Shown: one piece after another, positions 9,907 through 21,807 of the stretch
How positions within the stretch are numbered: position 1 is the stretch's first letter
Layout: each line of letters starts with the position of its first letter
From: Tritrichomonas foetus
Taxonomy: Eukaryota; Parabasalia; Tritrichomonadida; Tritrichomonadidae
Length of the DNA: 64,000 nucleotides
Assembly (NCBI GenBank): GCA_001839685.1
Contig: MLAK01000663.1
Location: 17,804-81,803 of the forward strand
Direction: 5' to 3'
Program-made: the position numbers and the translations under genes
The notes under the pieces: model-generated
Databases searched by the model: none
Told to the model about the DNA's origin: nothing
The model's input: the letters and a program-made list of their open reading frames with translations, nothing else

Positions 9907-11370
9907 TTAGTAAACACTTACTGCACTTGGAAGCTTCAATGTCAAATCATATTTCGGTATTTCTTCGATATTTATCGTAGAATCCTCCATACTATTAACT
10001 GCCACTTTTTCTTTTATTTCCCATTCTTTGAGTTGTTTAGAAAATCCTGTGTTTATGTTAACAATAGATCTCTGCTTTTTCACATACATGTAAGCTTCTT
10101 CAAAGTTTAATTTCTGAGCAGACATTATATATGCAACACAAAGAGCAGCAGAACGGGAAATTCCCTTCCTGCAATGAACCAAAACAATTCCACCATTGTC
10201 AATTGCATTTCGAACAAAATCCAAACCATTCCAGAAAGTAACACTCAGCTCTTCAAATACAGAATCATCCATAATCAGAGAAAAATATTTAAGTGAAGGA
10301 ATTTTGTCGACGAAAGAATCTCCATTATTGATGTTTACAACATGGGTGATTCCTAACTTAAGAAGAGTTGCTTGGTCACGGGCTGCACGTTCATCACTGA
10401 TGAATAAATTTGGAATAACTTGATCAATTGTATTATTAGAAGCAGAAGGAAGATTTGAAACAAGAATATTGATTGAAGAGTCATCAGCTGTTTCATTCAT
10501 GTCGGTATTAATTTTGCTTAGACCGATGAATCCATCCTTTTTGTTATAATTATTTGCATTATTGTTAGTAGTATTATTAGTAGTAGTATTGTTATCAATT
10601 GAAAGTGAAGCTATTTGATTATTATTAGTGTTATTAATTGTTAAAAGATTTGATAAATTAGGCTTGTTTGATTGAAAAGTTGTGAGAATTTTTGCTGGTA
10701 AGCTGTTGATCATGTTTGGCCTTTTATTTCCATTTTGTGGTCGAAGTGCAGATGAAAGATTTGTGATGTTATTATCTTTAATGTCATCGAAAATGTCATT
10801 CACGGAAATTTTAACAGTTGATGTGAATTTAGAAAAGTTGAATCTTTTACATGAATTCAGAAGATTGGCATTTTCATCATGATTGATAGAAAATGAAGTC
10901 AAAATCCAAAGGCGATAAGATGGTAATTGAAATTGGGTGATTTTAAAAAGCCGATGAATTGAATTAGCGACGTTGTAATAAGAATATCTTTCGACTCTTG
11001 TAGTTTTATTAAAATTGGAGTTTAAATGATCGCTTGATGCATTTTTATTGTGAGTGTTTGCTTTCTCTTTATTCTCGATTTCTGTGTCGGTAATTTTTTG
11101 GGAATTTTCGCATAATATTTGAGCGCGATTCGAATCGATTTCTTTGGCTGGAAAACTTTTTACGGTTTGCCTTTGTGATGGATTCGGAGCTTGGTCGAAT
11201 GGCTCAACAATAATAATTGGAAATGACTTGAAAGTTGAAGGAGATTTGATAAAATCTAAAGAAGATATTGGAACAAAGTTGTTGGAATCGAATCTAAAAA
11301 GCATAATTGCGTTGACAGCTTCTTCGAATTCATCGCACACATTGTGTTCAAGGCTGAATGATTGACCCAT
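9907..11370 (-). CDS. Dual-specificity protein phosphatase, possible N-myristoylation
   Basis: A 487-residue protein. The C-terminal half is a DSP/MKP-type catalytic domain (about residues 310-455) with signature HCRKGISRS at 399-407 (Cys400 nucleophile, Arg406) and candidate general-acid Asp368/369 in the MDDS segment. The N-terminus begins MGQSFS, which fits an N-myristoylation site (Gly2, Ser6). Between lie about 300 residues of Asn/Ser/Thr-rich sequence, including a poly-Asn/Thr stretch, with no known domain. It probably dephosphorylates Tyr and Ser/Thr on signalling proteins at a membrane; the location is inference. The start is the first ATG of the frame. No good initiator was found upstream. 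Confidence 0.9.
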   Translation of the reverse strand: MGQSFSLEHNVCDEFEEAVNAIMLFRFDSNNFVPISSLDFIKSPSTFKSFPIIIVEPFDQAPNPSQRQTVKSFPAKEIDSNRAQILCENSQKITDTEIENKEKANTHNKNASSDHLNSNFNKTTRVERYSYYNVANSIHRLFKITQFQLPSYRLWILTSFSINHDENANLLNSCKRFNFSKFTSTVKISVNDIFDDIKDNNITNLSSALRPQNGNKRPNMINSLPAKILTTFQSNKPNLSNLLTINNTNNNQIASLSIDNNTTTNNTTNNNANNYNKKDGFIGLSKINTDMNETADDSSINILVSNLPSASNNTIDQVIPNLFISDERAARDQATLLKLGITHVVNINNGDSFVDKIPSLKYFSLIMDDSVFEELSVTFWNGLDFVRNAIDNGGIVLVHCRKGISRSAALCVAYIMSAQKLNFEEAYMYVKKQRSIVNINTGFSKQLKEWEIKEKVAVNSMEDSTINIEEIPKYDLTLKLPSAVSVY

Positions 11371-14063
11371 CGAAGCAAGAATTATAAATTTTTAATCAGA
11401 TAACTTTTTCAATATATTCAATAAATTTGAATGTTTCGATTCAAGGGACCTTTTGATGTGACAAAAAGGAAACATAAAGTTAGATTGATTTTATGGAATA
11501 GAAATCAAATGTTAAGTTGAATTATTTCAACTTTTTAAATGATTTTCTTGTTCAAAAATACGTTTTTGATCTCTTTGAATTTTCAATAAAATTATGTATA
11601 TCATAGAAAAAAAAAATGGAATGGTATAGAAAATAATTGTCAAATTCAATAATGCGATGGCTATTAACGATCTAATAAACGAATCTCATTGAATTTGTGA
11701 AAAAATAATTGTGAAGACAAAATATTTTTGATGAGATAGAAACATGTGGAAATTCCTGAATACAAGATACAGAAAGATGATTTATATTTTTAAAAACTTT
11801 TTTGATTATATACTCTATATCTATTATTTAATTAATTATAAATTCTGATTTATTATGGATATTATTTGAGATAAAGTCAATATATAGTTCAATGAAGTAA
11901 TTTTTTCTTCAATTATGCGAAAGCTTTATTTTGAATTTTCTACTGGAAAATTAGCGGTTTTTAAAAAAAAGTAAAAAAATTATCGATGGCATCATTCACA
12001 AAAAGTGAAAGAGACATGATTTCATGAATGGTTTTTTCGAAGATGCGGTGTTGCTCAGATGTGTTATTTGATCAAGACTATATTATAGAAAATTGATAAA
12101 GAAATGTGTTAGTGTTTTATCTATTCCTTAATGCATAAGCATGATCAAACGGATTATTTGTTGATTGAGCATCTCATTCATCGAGGTTAAAAATATTCTA
12201 TTAAAATATCAAATAACCTTGATTTTCAAGGTTAAATTTAATCAACATCATATCATGTCCACTATCATATCATTATTCTGAATATTGTATTAATCGAAGA
12301 ATTTAAAATACTGAGAATAATATGTATTTTCAAACAATAATATATTATTATTTTCCAAAATACTCTCGTGTAATATAGATAAGAATGATCTTTCATGTGA
12401 ATGTTTGAATATGTAAATCATATCCTGAAGAAAAATGATGACTTATGTTGGAGTGACTCTCTATAAATTTCAATTATCTACTCTACAATAATTTATTCTT
12501 TCCTATAAATTCTTAAACAGGCATACCTTTTAATTAATCAGAATGGTGAGAAACCATTTGACCTAAATTTTTGTAAATAGAAAGTTTAACATATTAAAGA
12601 CATATTATTACATAATGTAGTTGACATATAATAGAGCGTTCTCAGTTTTTTCTTTACGCTTCATTTCACATTTGAGTTCCTGTAAAAAAAATTAAATATT
12701 ATCGTGAAATTATCAATTAATTCATACTCTTTTTTGGATGATAACAGATATTCCCTTTTGGCGAGAATATACAAAACGTTGGATTTGATCAAATTCCCTA
12801 AGAAATGTATATTTAGACTCAGTTATTTTAAAAGAAGGAATGTCTAGCAATATGAATGAAAACTAAAAAGTTATAGGAATATAACCAGTGAATGGACAGT
12901 CTCATCAAATTTATCTCCACTCACAATTTATTCAAATGATCAGAGAATTTTTATTGAATACTATTAGATCTAATTTCAAAAATATATTGTGCTCTGGTTA
13001 ACATTTCCGGAAAAGATTCTTTATTTTAGTGGTGGTTTATCTATGATATTGATTCATAATAAAATATTACCAGAAATAAATATATTGAGTTCAAAAATTG
13101 GCATTTAGTAAAAAAGTAGATTCTTAGAAATATTCTAGATTTCAATTAAACCATCTAGCTTTTTCAAAAAGGAGGTCACATCAATATATTTTCTTGAGAT
13201 ATTCATCACTATCACCATTAGGTAAAGTAAAATAGATTTTGCGGGAATTTTAGGACAAGTTCTGAAATTAATTATTTCAATATATCGATTTATGACAAAT
13301 TCAAAAATTGACGATCGTTAAGTTAGAATTGTGAGTATTCTCAATTATTATATCGATTTTCATTATGATTTGAGAATGATTTTGCTTATAATTTTATTGT
13401 AATTGCACAATTTAAATCCAAGATAAAAATTCCGAAAGATTCAGGAAAAACTAAGACAGCATACTATGGTGAATATGCTAATTTTTTTTGGAAATAAGTT
13501 ATTTTGGAATAGAAATGTTTTCATATTATCTTGAAAAATTGAATTTCATGAATTAGGATTTGACAAAACATTCGTAAATAGATGGACTAGTATACTAGAT
13601 TGTTTTTATTGGAAGAAAAAAAGGAATGTAATCGGTGACCTAATCGTTCCGCTAAAAACATCGCTTTTCTCAGATCATTGAAAAATTCAACTCTTTCTCA
13701 AACTCATTCAAAAAATATTTCTTTTGAATATTCGCACTTTATCGATTAATATATAATACTTTACTTTTTGGTGACGATCCAAACGAGAAACCACCAAAAT
13801 CAATTTATTATTATAATTCAAAAATTTCTTTGAAGAATGAATTAGTGGTGAAATTTCTGAGCAGACTGGTGAATTTATTTCTATTTGAAATTCTCGAAAA
13901 TCTATTCAAAACATCAGCTAATTGAATGATCTCCATTTAATTTCAGTGAAAATGATGAAATTATTTCATCATGAACCTATTCAAAAATTTCATTATTATT
14001 TGCAAATTTATTTTCACTCCGCAGAAAAAGTTTTATGATCTTTTTCGCAATGCAATCAAATTT
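11371..14063. other. Long AT-rich spacer, no supported gene
   Basis: This 2.7-kb spacer between divergent genes contains no long frame. Short open stretches (for example plus strand 12890-13110) read as possible protein, but open runs of that length are expected by chance at this composition. No tRNA fold, tandem repeat or splice-type motif was recognised. Confidence 0.5.
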
Positions 14064-14068
14064 TCACA
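14064..14068 (+). promoter_or_regulatory. Trichomonad-type initiator (TCACA)
   Basis: TCACA lies 16 bases before the ATG at 14085. It favours that ATG over the one at 13971, and the preferred ATG also gives a normal importin N-terminus. Confidence 0.55.
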
Positions 14069-14084
14069 ATTATTAAAAAAGATA

Positions 14085-16769
14085 ATGGACGATTTTCCAG
14101 CTGCTTCCATCGAAGAGGCATTTGGAAACCTCGGCTCGCTCGATCCTGCCGTTCAGACGCTTGCAAATAGGTACATTATCGAATGGACCAATAGTCCGAA
14201 TTTCTTATCATCTTGTCTTGGAATCATCCAAAATTCGTGCAACCTTCCAATCAGACATGCTGCATCTATAACGCTCGCCGGAACGATTATTGACCAGTGG
14301 AACTCGATACGGAGCCTCGAGTTACATTTCGCTATCCGAATGTATTTTTTACAGCAAGTTCTCAATAATCCATCACTTCCCTTAATTCTCAAGGGACCGT
14401 TTATTCGCATTGTTGTGATTATTGCCCTCTACGACTTCCCTCAAAAATGGGATTCTTTCTTAGTTGATCTTCTTTTCATTCCGCCAAGCTCACCTGCATT
14501 TTTGAACGCTATGGCAATTATTGGCCAGTTTGTGGAAGAAATCGAAACCTGCACTTATTTAACCAGCGACCGTTTACTCCAATTAGAATTTCTTCTTCTT
14601 TCCTTTCATGACTTGCTCCTTCCACTTATACACAACCTCATCAATGAAATGTCAACTGCGCCAATCGGATTGAAAATCATGAATGGGATTTTTAAATGGG
14701 GAAATATCAGCGACGTTTTAACTCCTTCAATTTTCAATACTCTTTTGACAAAATGTTTAAATAATGATCTCACATATATTGATGCATTGAAATGCCTATC
14801 GTTCGCACTTTTTGATAGAAATGATGTTGCACCGATTTTTGAGAAAATAGCTCCTCCACTAATCACAACATTAGCTTCACTTCAAAATTATGAATCTCAT
14901 AAAATTGATTTCATTATAAAATTCCTCAAAAAATATATTTGTCTTATCGAGCTTTATTTGTTTGCTCCAGTGATTCCTGATTCCCCACAAAAAATAATTG
15001 AACTCAAAGCGACAATTTTCAAAACTAAACAAGGAACAACTTCTCTTGACTTGACAGACATCCAAACCAAGTCGATTCCTGAAGTTAGGCATTTGTATGA
15101 AATCACGCTGATGCAACAACCTGATGAATTATATCTTGATGATTTCTGGCAGATGTGGCGTGACCTTTCACGTAGACTTTTTATGGCAACTCGTGGTGAA
15201 AAAGATCACTCTGCTTCACTTTTACTCATTCAGCCACTCCTCCCAATTATATTTATGAAACTTACAGAATATCTGCCATCGTGTATGGAAGCAGGAAGAA
15301 TGTCAAATGTTGATGCACAAATCTTTTTTGAATATTTCATTCGATCGTTCCCTCAAGAAACTATGGCTTTTATATCATCAGCAAACTTAACGCCTGCACT
15401 TGTTTATTTAGTTGGACTACTTAAACAAAATGAAATCACAAACCAGTACGTCAATTTATTTGCATCGCGCCTTCTTGAAGCGAATGTGCCTGATGACTTC
15501 TTTAATGCAATGCTTTTCACTTTTTCTAAAATGGCGAATATCCTCCTTCCTGTCTATTTTGCGAAATTAATGGATATATGCAGCCAAAGTCTTGCGTCAA
15601 ATGAAGAATCAATACAAATCAATGCAGCTTAAGCTATTTATGTATCTTTTACACTTTGTCCTCAAAAGTTCGATGCTTTGAAATTAATGGGAAATGTTGG
15701 AACTTATGCGCGATCCCTTACAGATGAAGCACTAATCAAGATTATGAAACTATGCACTTTTATTGCATGCAAATTAAATATGCCGCTTGATCCAATAATT
15801 TCTGCAATATTATATACTTTACAGCATCGACCAGAAACTGCGATTCGTGCAATGTCCGAAATGGCTATTGCAGCTTCAGAAAAATGCTGTTTACTTTTTG
15901 AGTCACTTTGGGAACCTCTTTTTGAATTACTCAATGTTACTGATGAATTTACAGAATTAATCTTTCTCGCATTAACTTCAGCAATCGCAAATTGTAGAAT
16001 TGATGATATCACAGAGCCATTTAACTACTTTTTAGAATTTATTAAAGATAATACTGAATTATCTTCTTTAACATTCGAGTTATTTGCTGTATGCAGATTA
16101 AACAGGCCTGAATTTGAAGATTATGCACCTATTCTTGAATCCCTTGTGAAAAAATCTGAAATTTCTGCTGGTATGTTTAAATTCCTAACATCATTTTCGA
16201 TCACCTCTTTAAATGTAAACTTAATTCTTTCATCAATTGTTGCAGGTACTACTCCTGATATCCATAAAGAAGCATTAAACTGTGCAAGGAATTTACTTCT
16301 TTCCCTTGCCGAAAATGCACTTTTAACAAAGTTAATTTCCAAAGTTAGACCAGTTCTAATTAATTCAGTCGTTCAAAGTTTAATGGATGCACGCCATCAA
16401 CTCGGATTTTCTCGGCAGGCATCTTTCTTAAATGAGGCTTTTCGACTTGGAGAGCTTCAAGAAGATCAAAATTATATCAAAGAATTCTATGCATCATTAA
16501 TTGCGTGTTCTCCTGAACCAGAGCAAGGCTTATTCCAGCATGTTGCAGCACATTTGGACCATATCAAAGAGAATAAAGTTGATTTTAAAGAATCCCTTCG
16601 CGATTTCCTTTTAATTATGAGAAAAGCAACACCTTATCAAATTGGAACTTTCTTCGGTGATGATCAGCAAGAAGAAGAAACTGCTACATTTGGAGAATTA
16701 TTGGAAGAAGAGGAGCAGGTTAGAAAGAGTATTGTCATGAGCACAAACGCTTTACCTCAAATTCAATAA
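14085..16769 (+). pseudogene. Importin-beta/transportin-like gene broken by one in-frame TAA
   Basis: A single reading frame of about 894 codons, close to the usual 900-960 of transportin-3/importin-13-type receptors, is interrupted only by TAA at 15630-15632. The N-terminal ~75 residues look like an importin-beta N-terminal domain: small-residue 'SLDPAVQTLANRYI', then a helix pair with 'SSCLGIIQNS' and 'RHAASITLAGTII'. The rest is alpha-helical and HEAT-like. The part after the stop continues smoothly in the same frame and has no ATG of its own at the junction. Family role: RanGTP-dependent nuclear import of cargo. The stop may be a recent inactivating mutation, an allele difference or an assembly error. 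I see no trichomonad intron motif that would remove it. Confidence 0.75.
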
Positions 16770-18806
16770 TATCCACTCATTTTTTTGTTATTAAATTTTT
16801 ACGATATTAATAAGTAACTACTATTTTTATCTGATTTTACATTTGTTAATAGATTTCTTTTCAAAAATGAGGAATTCATCAAAGAATTTGAATATTCCAC
16901 TTTATTTCATGCACCACTTTTAAAAAGAGAGTATGAAGCGCATAATAGATTATATATCACAATACCTCAAAGGAAAGACAAATTAATTAATGACAGTGGC
17001 GAATAGCAAATAATAATTTTTTTTTTCCGAGATATTGAATAATTCAATGGCTAATCAAGATAAATTGAGAAAAAGCAAATAGAGTATTTTGAGATGTATA
17101 CAAACTAACTAGCTCTAGATGTAGAAGACCATTGAGAGATCTAAATGAATAATTGTTGATATTATTGTCATCTAAAAATTATTTAATTGTAATCCTATTA
17201 ATAATATATAAATATTATAATTTAAAAATCAAGATACAGAGAAAACCAAATCCAAAAAAAAATTGTGAGAAAAAAATAAACCCAACAGAAATTTCTGAGA
17301 ATTATTGAGATAAAAAGTGATTTTATAGCATTAATATCTTGATTATTTCTTATCATAAATCGTGCTTTTTATTATCATATGACCCTCCATCGAAAATTAT
17401 AATGTTTTCCAAAATACAAAAATGAAGTATAAAAAAAATATTAATAATTTTGATATAAAGAAAAAAAATTTAGGCATCAATGAGAAGATTACGAATGTTT
17501 TGCCATCTAAATGGCGAGTCATCAGAAAATTCACTTGGCATCGAGTCTGGAAAAAAACATATTGGATTCCATTTTTCTTGATTTGGTCTTTCAATCGTTG
17601 TATCTGTATCCCTGCTTGAGAATGTGCTGTTGAGGACTGCCAGTCTATTTTCTTCATATACTAAAATTTTATGACAGAAAAGATTTCAATACATTCATAT
17701 TTGTCAAATGGAAATTGAATTAATTCAACATCACTGAGTTAAAACTATCAAAATTTTCGCGATTTTTAATTAAAAATCGATAGAAGAAGTGTAAATAGAA
17801 TTATGGGAAGCAGTATTATAATCTTTGTGATTCTTGGAAAAAAAGCTTCTCACAATTTTTTTTTAGGCTTTCTCCAAAATCGCTCTTTTTTCGGTTTAAT
17901 TGTTGCAAAATTTCAAAACTATGAATAAATATGGCTCATAACTATAAAAAATAGATTTAACAATTGACTGAAAGCTGTTCACCCGAAAACTGAAACAATA
18001 GCTTCTTCAGAATCATTTTCGAAATATTTTTGAATTCGGCCATTTGCGAAGTTTGCGATAAGGGAAATTTCCGTCATTCTTTTAGCTATTTGGGTTTTGA
18101 TTTTTGACTGATGGTATTAAGTAATACTGATGATAAGGATCATTTTAGTGATTTCGTACGTTAAGACTATTTGGTTTGTATACATCTGTATTTTGATATT
18201 TTCAAAGTGAAATAAAAAATCACTTACATTTAAAAAATAGTAGTTGAAAAACTAATAATAATCATAAATATTCTATTTTAGTAAAATAATTTTACAGTTA
18301 CACCAGTCCGCAAAATATTTGATCATTCAAATAATTTGTAAAAATTTCTATTGGGATTTCAAATTTCTATCATAAAGAAAAATTGACTAATGTGACACTT
18401 TTCTAGATAATGTCAAATAACTAGATTTTAGTTATAAATGAAGGGGAAATTGGACAATTCTCCTAAAATATTCGTAATTACAAATATATTTTCAATAGTC
18501 TGTAGAAAAATCTCTCAAAAATGTTATCTTCACATTCAATCAATAATTATATTTTCAATGAGTTCTTTTAATCACACTAATCTTCAAAATTAAATTAAAT
18601 GCCATTGTATGGTATTGATCAATAAACTTTTTGCAGCTCCAGATTACAAATTCATATTGAAATCCTCATTTAGTAAAATAATGGTAACAAATGGTTTCAC
18701 CATTTCTATAAAATATCATAGAAATTTGAGATAGAAATATATGGATTTTGATAGAAATTTCCTTTGTTCATCAATTCAATCTCAATAAAACCATCATCAT
18801 CAATTC
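16770..18806. other. Spacer containing a gene relic
   Basis: A 2-kb spacer between two plus-strand genes. It holds the minus-strand relic described separately (17470-18230). Its remaining parts are AT-rich and show no supported gene, RNA or tandem repeat. No perfect initiator precedes the ATG at 18807, only TCAAT-type variants. Confidence 0.5.
17470..18230 (-). pseudogene. Probable decayed gene with membrane segment (relic)
   Basis: On the minus strand, protein-like stretches follow one another in order but in different frames. They include RMTEISLIANFANGRIQK (near 18080), a hydrophobic segment KIIILLPIILFTLLLSIF (near 17800) and a C-terminal part with SMPSEFSDDSPFRWQN ending at a TAA at 17470-17472. 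Base composition in the 17480-17640 part is clearly less AT-rich than the surroundings, as in the real genes here. At least four frameshifts would be needed to join the parts, one possibly in a T-run near 17670. I do not recognise the family. Chance could explain some pieces, but less easily the GC-richer terminal block. Confidence 0.4.
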
Positions 18807-20228
18807 ATGGATCCAGACGCAATTGCACGCACAGCCGAAGGGACACTTAAAGAACATGGTTTTATTCTTCAATCGCTTATAGGAAAAGGTGGATTTAGTT
18901 GCGTTTATCAAATCTATTCAGAAAAATACAATTATCAAAGTTTCGTCGCGAAAGTTGTTCCACTTGCCTCATCAGGTGATGTGAAACTTGTTGACAAAGA
19001 AGCTGGAGCTTTGATTATGTTAGATCATCCCAATATTATCAAAATCTTCGATTATTTTTCCGACAGTCATTGTTTCTATTTAATCTTTGAATACTGCTCC
19101 AGAGGAAGCATGAAAAAGTACGTCGATTCAAATTTTGTTTGGAATATTGAAGAACTCGTTTTGAACACAATTCAGATTTTAAAGGCGCTCCAGCATTGTC
19201 ACCAATCTGGTATTGCACACCGTGACATCAAACCACAGAATATTTTGATTGACGAATATGGTCGACCGAAATTAGCTGATTTTGGCTTGTCCTCTTTAAA
19301 TCCTTCATCTAACGAATACGGCGCAATAGGAACCAAACCATACATGGCTCCTGAATTATTGCTGCATCAAAAATATGATCCTTTTAAAGCCGATATTTGG
19401 TCACTTGGTGTCACTTTTTATGCTATTGCATATGGAACAAAGCCATGGCCGAAATCTGCGACAGCCAGAAATTTGGAAGTCTCCATCACAAATGGAATTG
19501 TTAACTACCCATCTAGATTGCATCCATCCTATATTCAATTTTTGAAAGGAATGATAAACGTAAAGCCAAGTAAAAGGAAATCGATCGATCAGCTTTTAAA
19601 CATTCTCCAAGAAAACTTTCGAAAGAAGAAAATCACTAGTCACAAAATAAACACCTATTCTTCACTCGATTTTCATGCAAAAGATATGCGATCTGTTGGA
19701 AAACTGCTCATTTCTAATTCAAAATCTTCATTTTTCCAGAATAGCCAAAATACTGGATTAGCTGGATCGAAAACAAGTAGAAGTACATTTCAACTCAATG
19801 ATCCAACAAGTGATGCTGCGTTTGATGGATGCCAGTCTAATCAAGAGGCTCCTGTGGAGAATGTTACTGATGATAATGTAAATCATACAGCCAAGTTGAA
19901 TCAATCATGTTCAACCAATAATATGGAAGTATTGAACAATATGAAGAATTCCCAGAGTAGTGGGTCTCTCCTTTTGGATAATAAATTCAACAATATCTCA
20001 CCTCTATCTGAAGGTGTGAGATCATGTAATACATTTTATGGTTTGCAAAAGTCAAATGCTAATGTTAATAATAAACATAATTGTGCATCAACTGAAGAAG
20101 AAATTCAATTTCCAATGTCGTTGGCTATTCAGTCCTATAATTGCGTATCATATTCACATATCATGATAAGAAGATCGACAAAGAGACGTAAAGCTAATTT
20201 TGATTTAGGAATGATCAAAAATGAATAA
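18807..20228 (+). CDS. Serine/threonine protein kinase, CAMK-like
   Basis: A 473-residue protein. The kinase domain covers about residues 19-270 with all core elements: Gly-rich loop GKGGFSCV (26-33), Lys49 in FVAKVV, helix-C Glu65, HRDIKPQN (138-145), DFG (158-160), APE (181-183) and DIWSLGV (196-202). The overall pattern (LADFGLS, GTKPYMAPE) is close to CAMK/AMPK-like kinases, so it should be active. The C-terminal 200 residues are Ser/Asn-rich with no domain, probably regulatory. The TAA stop lies in a TAAAAA context, reminiscent of trichomonad 3' processing signals. The kinase call is firm; the subfamily is tentative. Confidence 0.95.
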   Translation: MDPDAIARTAEGTLKEHGFILQSLIGKGGFSCVYQIYSEKYNYQSFVAKVVPLASSGDVKLVDKEAGALIMLDHPNIIKIFDYFSDSHCFYLIFEYCSRGSMKKYVDSNFVWNIEELVLNTIQILKALQHCHQSGIAHRDIKPQNILIDEYGRPKLADFGLSSLNPSSNEYGAIGTKPYMAPELLLHQKYDPFKADIWSLGVTFYAIAYGTKPWPKSATARNLEVSITNGIVNYPSRLHPSYIQFLKGMINVKPSKRKSIDQLLNILQENFRKKKITSHKINTYSSLDFHAKDMRSVGKLLISNSKSSFFQNSQNTGLAGSKTSRSTFQLNDPTSDAAFDGCQSNQEAPVENVTDDNVNHTAKLNQSCSTNNMEVLNNMKNSQSSGSLLLDNKFNNISPLSEGVRSCNTFYGLQKSNANVNNKHNCASTEEEIQFPMSLAIQSYNCVSYSHIMIRRSTKRRKANFDLGMIKNE

Positions 20229-20637
20229 AAATGCGGGAAATATTTTTTTTTATTCGCTTTTCTATCTTTTTATAATACATTATAATTGTAGTTGATTATA
20301 TTAAGGATAATAAAAATTGTTAACTAGATGTAACTCATAATAGAATTTTATGAGTTCTTTTTTAATCAGGTTTCTAAGAGAATTTACCATATCAGGAACA
20401 TATTTAGAAGAACATCTTGATTATCACTTTTTTTTTAGATGAATAAATATTGTAACATCTGATCTGATCATTCGAATGATTATTTCTATATCGAAAAAAT
20501 TCATCATGATCATTGAATTAAGCAGCGAAAAGAAAAAGTAAAAACTTATAAAGCAGGCTTAAAGCAAAACTAAAAAGATACATATATATTTACATAGTAA
20601 ATCAAACAAACAAATAGTATATAATATATAAATCCGC
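20229..20637. other. Convergent intergenic spacer
   Basis: The spacer lies between the 3' ends of a plus-strand kinase gene and a minus-strand phosphatase gene. I see only AT-rich sequence, with no repeat array or RNA gene. Confidence 0.5.
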
Positions 20638-21807
20638 TCATCGAGGAAAACGATTCCTGGGAGACGATTCTGACCACCTTGGCCTGGCTGTGCTTGGTTG
20701 TTGTGGCTTAAAAACTTTCAATTCTTGGTTTCGATTCAACGCCCCAATTCTTGGAACAGAAGTTCTGACAATTCCACGAACGCTTGGTGGCGCGATTCTT
20801 CTTTGTTTCCCAGGCTCAGACTGAACCATTTTCCCGTTCACCACCTTTTGAAAAACCGCAGCATCTCTTTTCAAGAAGTGAATTGGCGAGAATTGTTTTG
20901 TCTCATATTCGCCATTCTCTTTGATGCATAAAACAGCCGAATGATTTGCTATCAAACCGCAATAATTTGATGCACCAAAAACAGTAACAAGTTGATTTTT
21001 AAACATAAACTGAGCACCCAAATTTACACACTCGTGTGCTCTTACAAGCAGCTTTAATGAATTTGACTCTAAAAAGTCAGAAACAACAGATTCGCCAAAG
21101 AAAAAACCAGTTCCGCGATTAGATGGTTCAAAGTAATCAATATTATCAGATGGATCACTCCAAAGCATGGCGTCCAAAACATCATCACCAAAGTCGTCAA
21201 TGGGGCGCTCAATTTTCCGAGCTTGATTGATGGAAAACCAACTCGGTCCAAGCCCGCCATGAACACAAATGATTGACTGGCAAATAACTGATGTTATTGG
21301 CATATATGAAAATACTTGCTTGAATGTTGCATAAAGATCGGTTTGTTGGCCGTACATTTTATTAACATCTTCTTTGAAGCCGCAGCGATCATTCAAAAAC
21401 TCGAATTCGTGATTTCCTCGAATAATATATACGTTTTCTGGATATTTGACCTTAAGGGCGAAAACTAGCGTAACTGTTTCAATTGAAAACTCTCCGCGAT
21501 CAACGATATCCCCAAGAAAAAGATAGCGAGTGGTCTCAGGAAGACCAAATGTTTTGAGGTCACGGAATAAGTCGAGAATGTGGCCGTGAAGGTCGCCAAT
21601 AAGGTTAATTGGGCCATCTAATTCAAGGCATACCGGCTCCTTCTTGAAAATTTCGAGAGTTTCACGGCATAAAGATTCGATTTCTTCTGCCGAAAATTGT
21701 GGAAGTAAAAGTTGTGTCTTTTTGGTTGCAACCGCGTCTATATCGATATCGTTGAATATGTTACTATATAGATTGATGATAATGTTTGATATGGATTCCT
21801 CAAACAT
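20638..21807 (-). CDS. PPP-family serine/threonine phosphatase (PP1/PP2A-like)
   Basis: A 389-residue protein. The metallophosphatase motifs are complete: GDLHGH (71-76), GDIVDRG (99-105), GNHE (131-134), a VHGG motif (His183) and RAHE (His258), giving all metal ligands. The catalytic core (about 30-315) has the PPP layout, although residues beside GNHE ('FEFLNDRCGF') differ from classical PP1 ('CASINRIYGF'). A basic, Pro/Ser/Arg-rich tail of about 60 residues follows and could bind partners. Role: removal of phosphate from Ser/Thr. Another phosphatase component, a B56-like subunit, lies 5 kb away, but no functional link can be claimed from distance. Confidence 0.95.
   Translation of the reverse strand: MFEESISNIIINLYSNIFNDIDIDAVATKKTQLLLPQFSAEEIESLCRETLEIFKKEPVCLELDGPINLIGDLHGHILDLFRDLKTFGLPETTRYLFLGDIVDRGEFSIETVTLVFALKVKYPENVYIIRGNHEFEFLNDRCGFKEDVNKMYGQQTDLYATFKQVFSYMPITSVICQSIICVHGGLGPSWFSINQARKIERPIDDFGDDVLDAMLWSDPSDNIDYFEPSNRGTGFFFGESVVSDFLESNSLKLLVRAHECVNLGAQFMFKNQLVTVFGASNYCGLIANHSAVLCIKENGEYETKQFSPIHFLKRDAAVFQKVVNGKMVQSEPGKQRRIAPPSVRGIVRTSVPRIGALNRNQELKVFKPQQPSTARPRWSESSPRNRFPR

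Noticed and set aside
15600..15680. Intron removing the TAA in the importin-like gene
   Set aside because: No GTAYGT donor and no ACTAAC/ACACAG acceptor flank the stop, and the frame is continuous without any removal.
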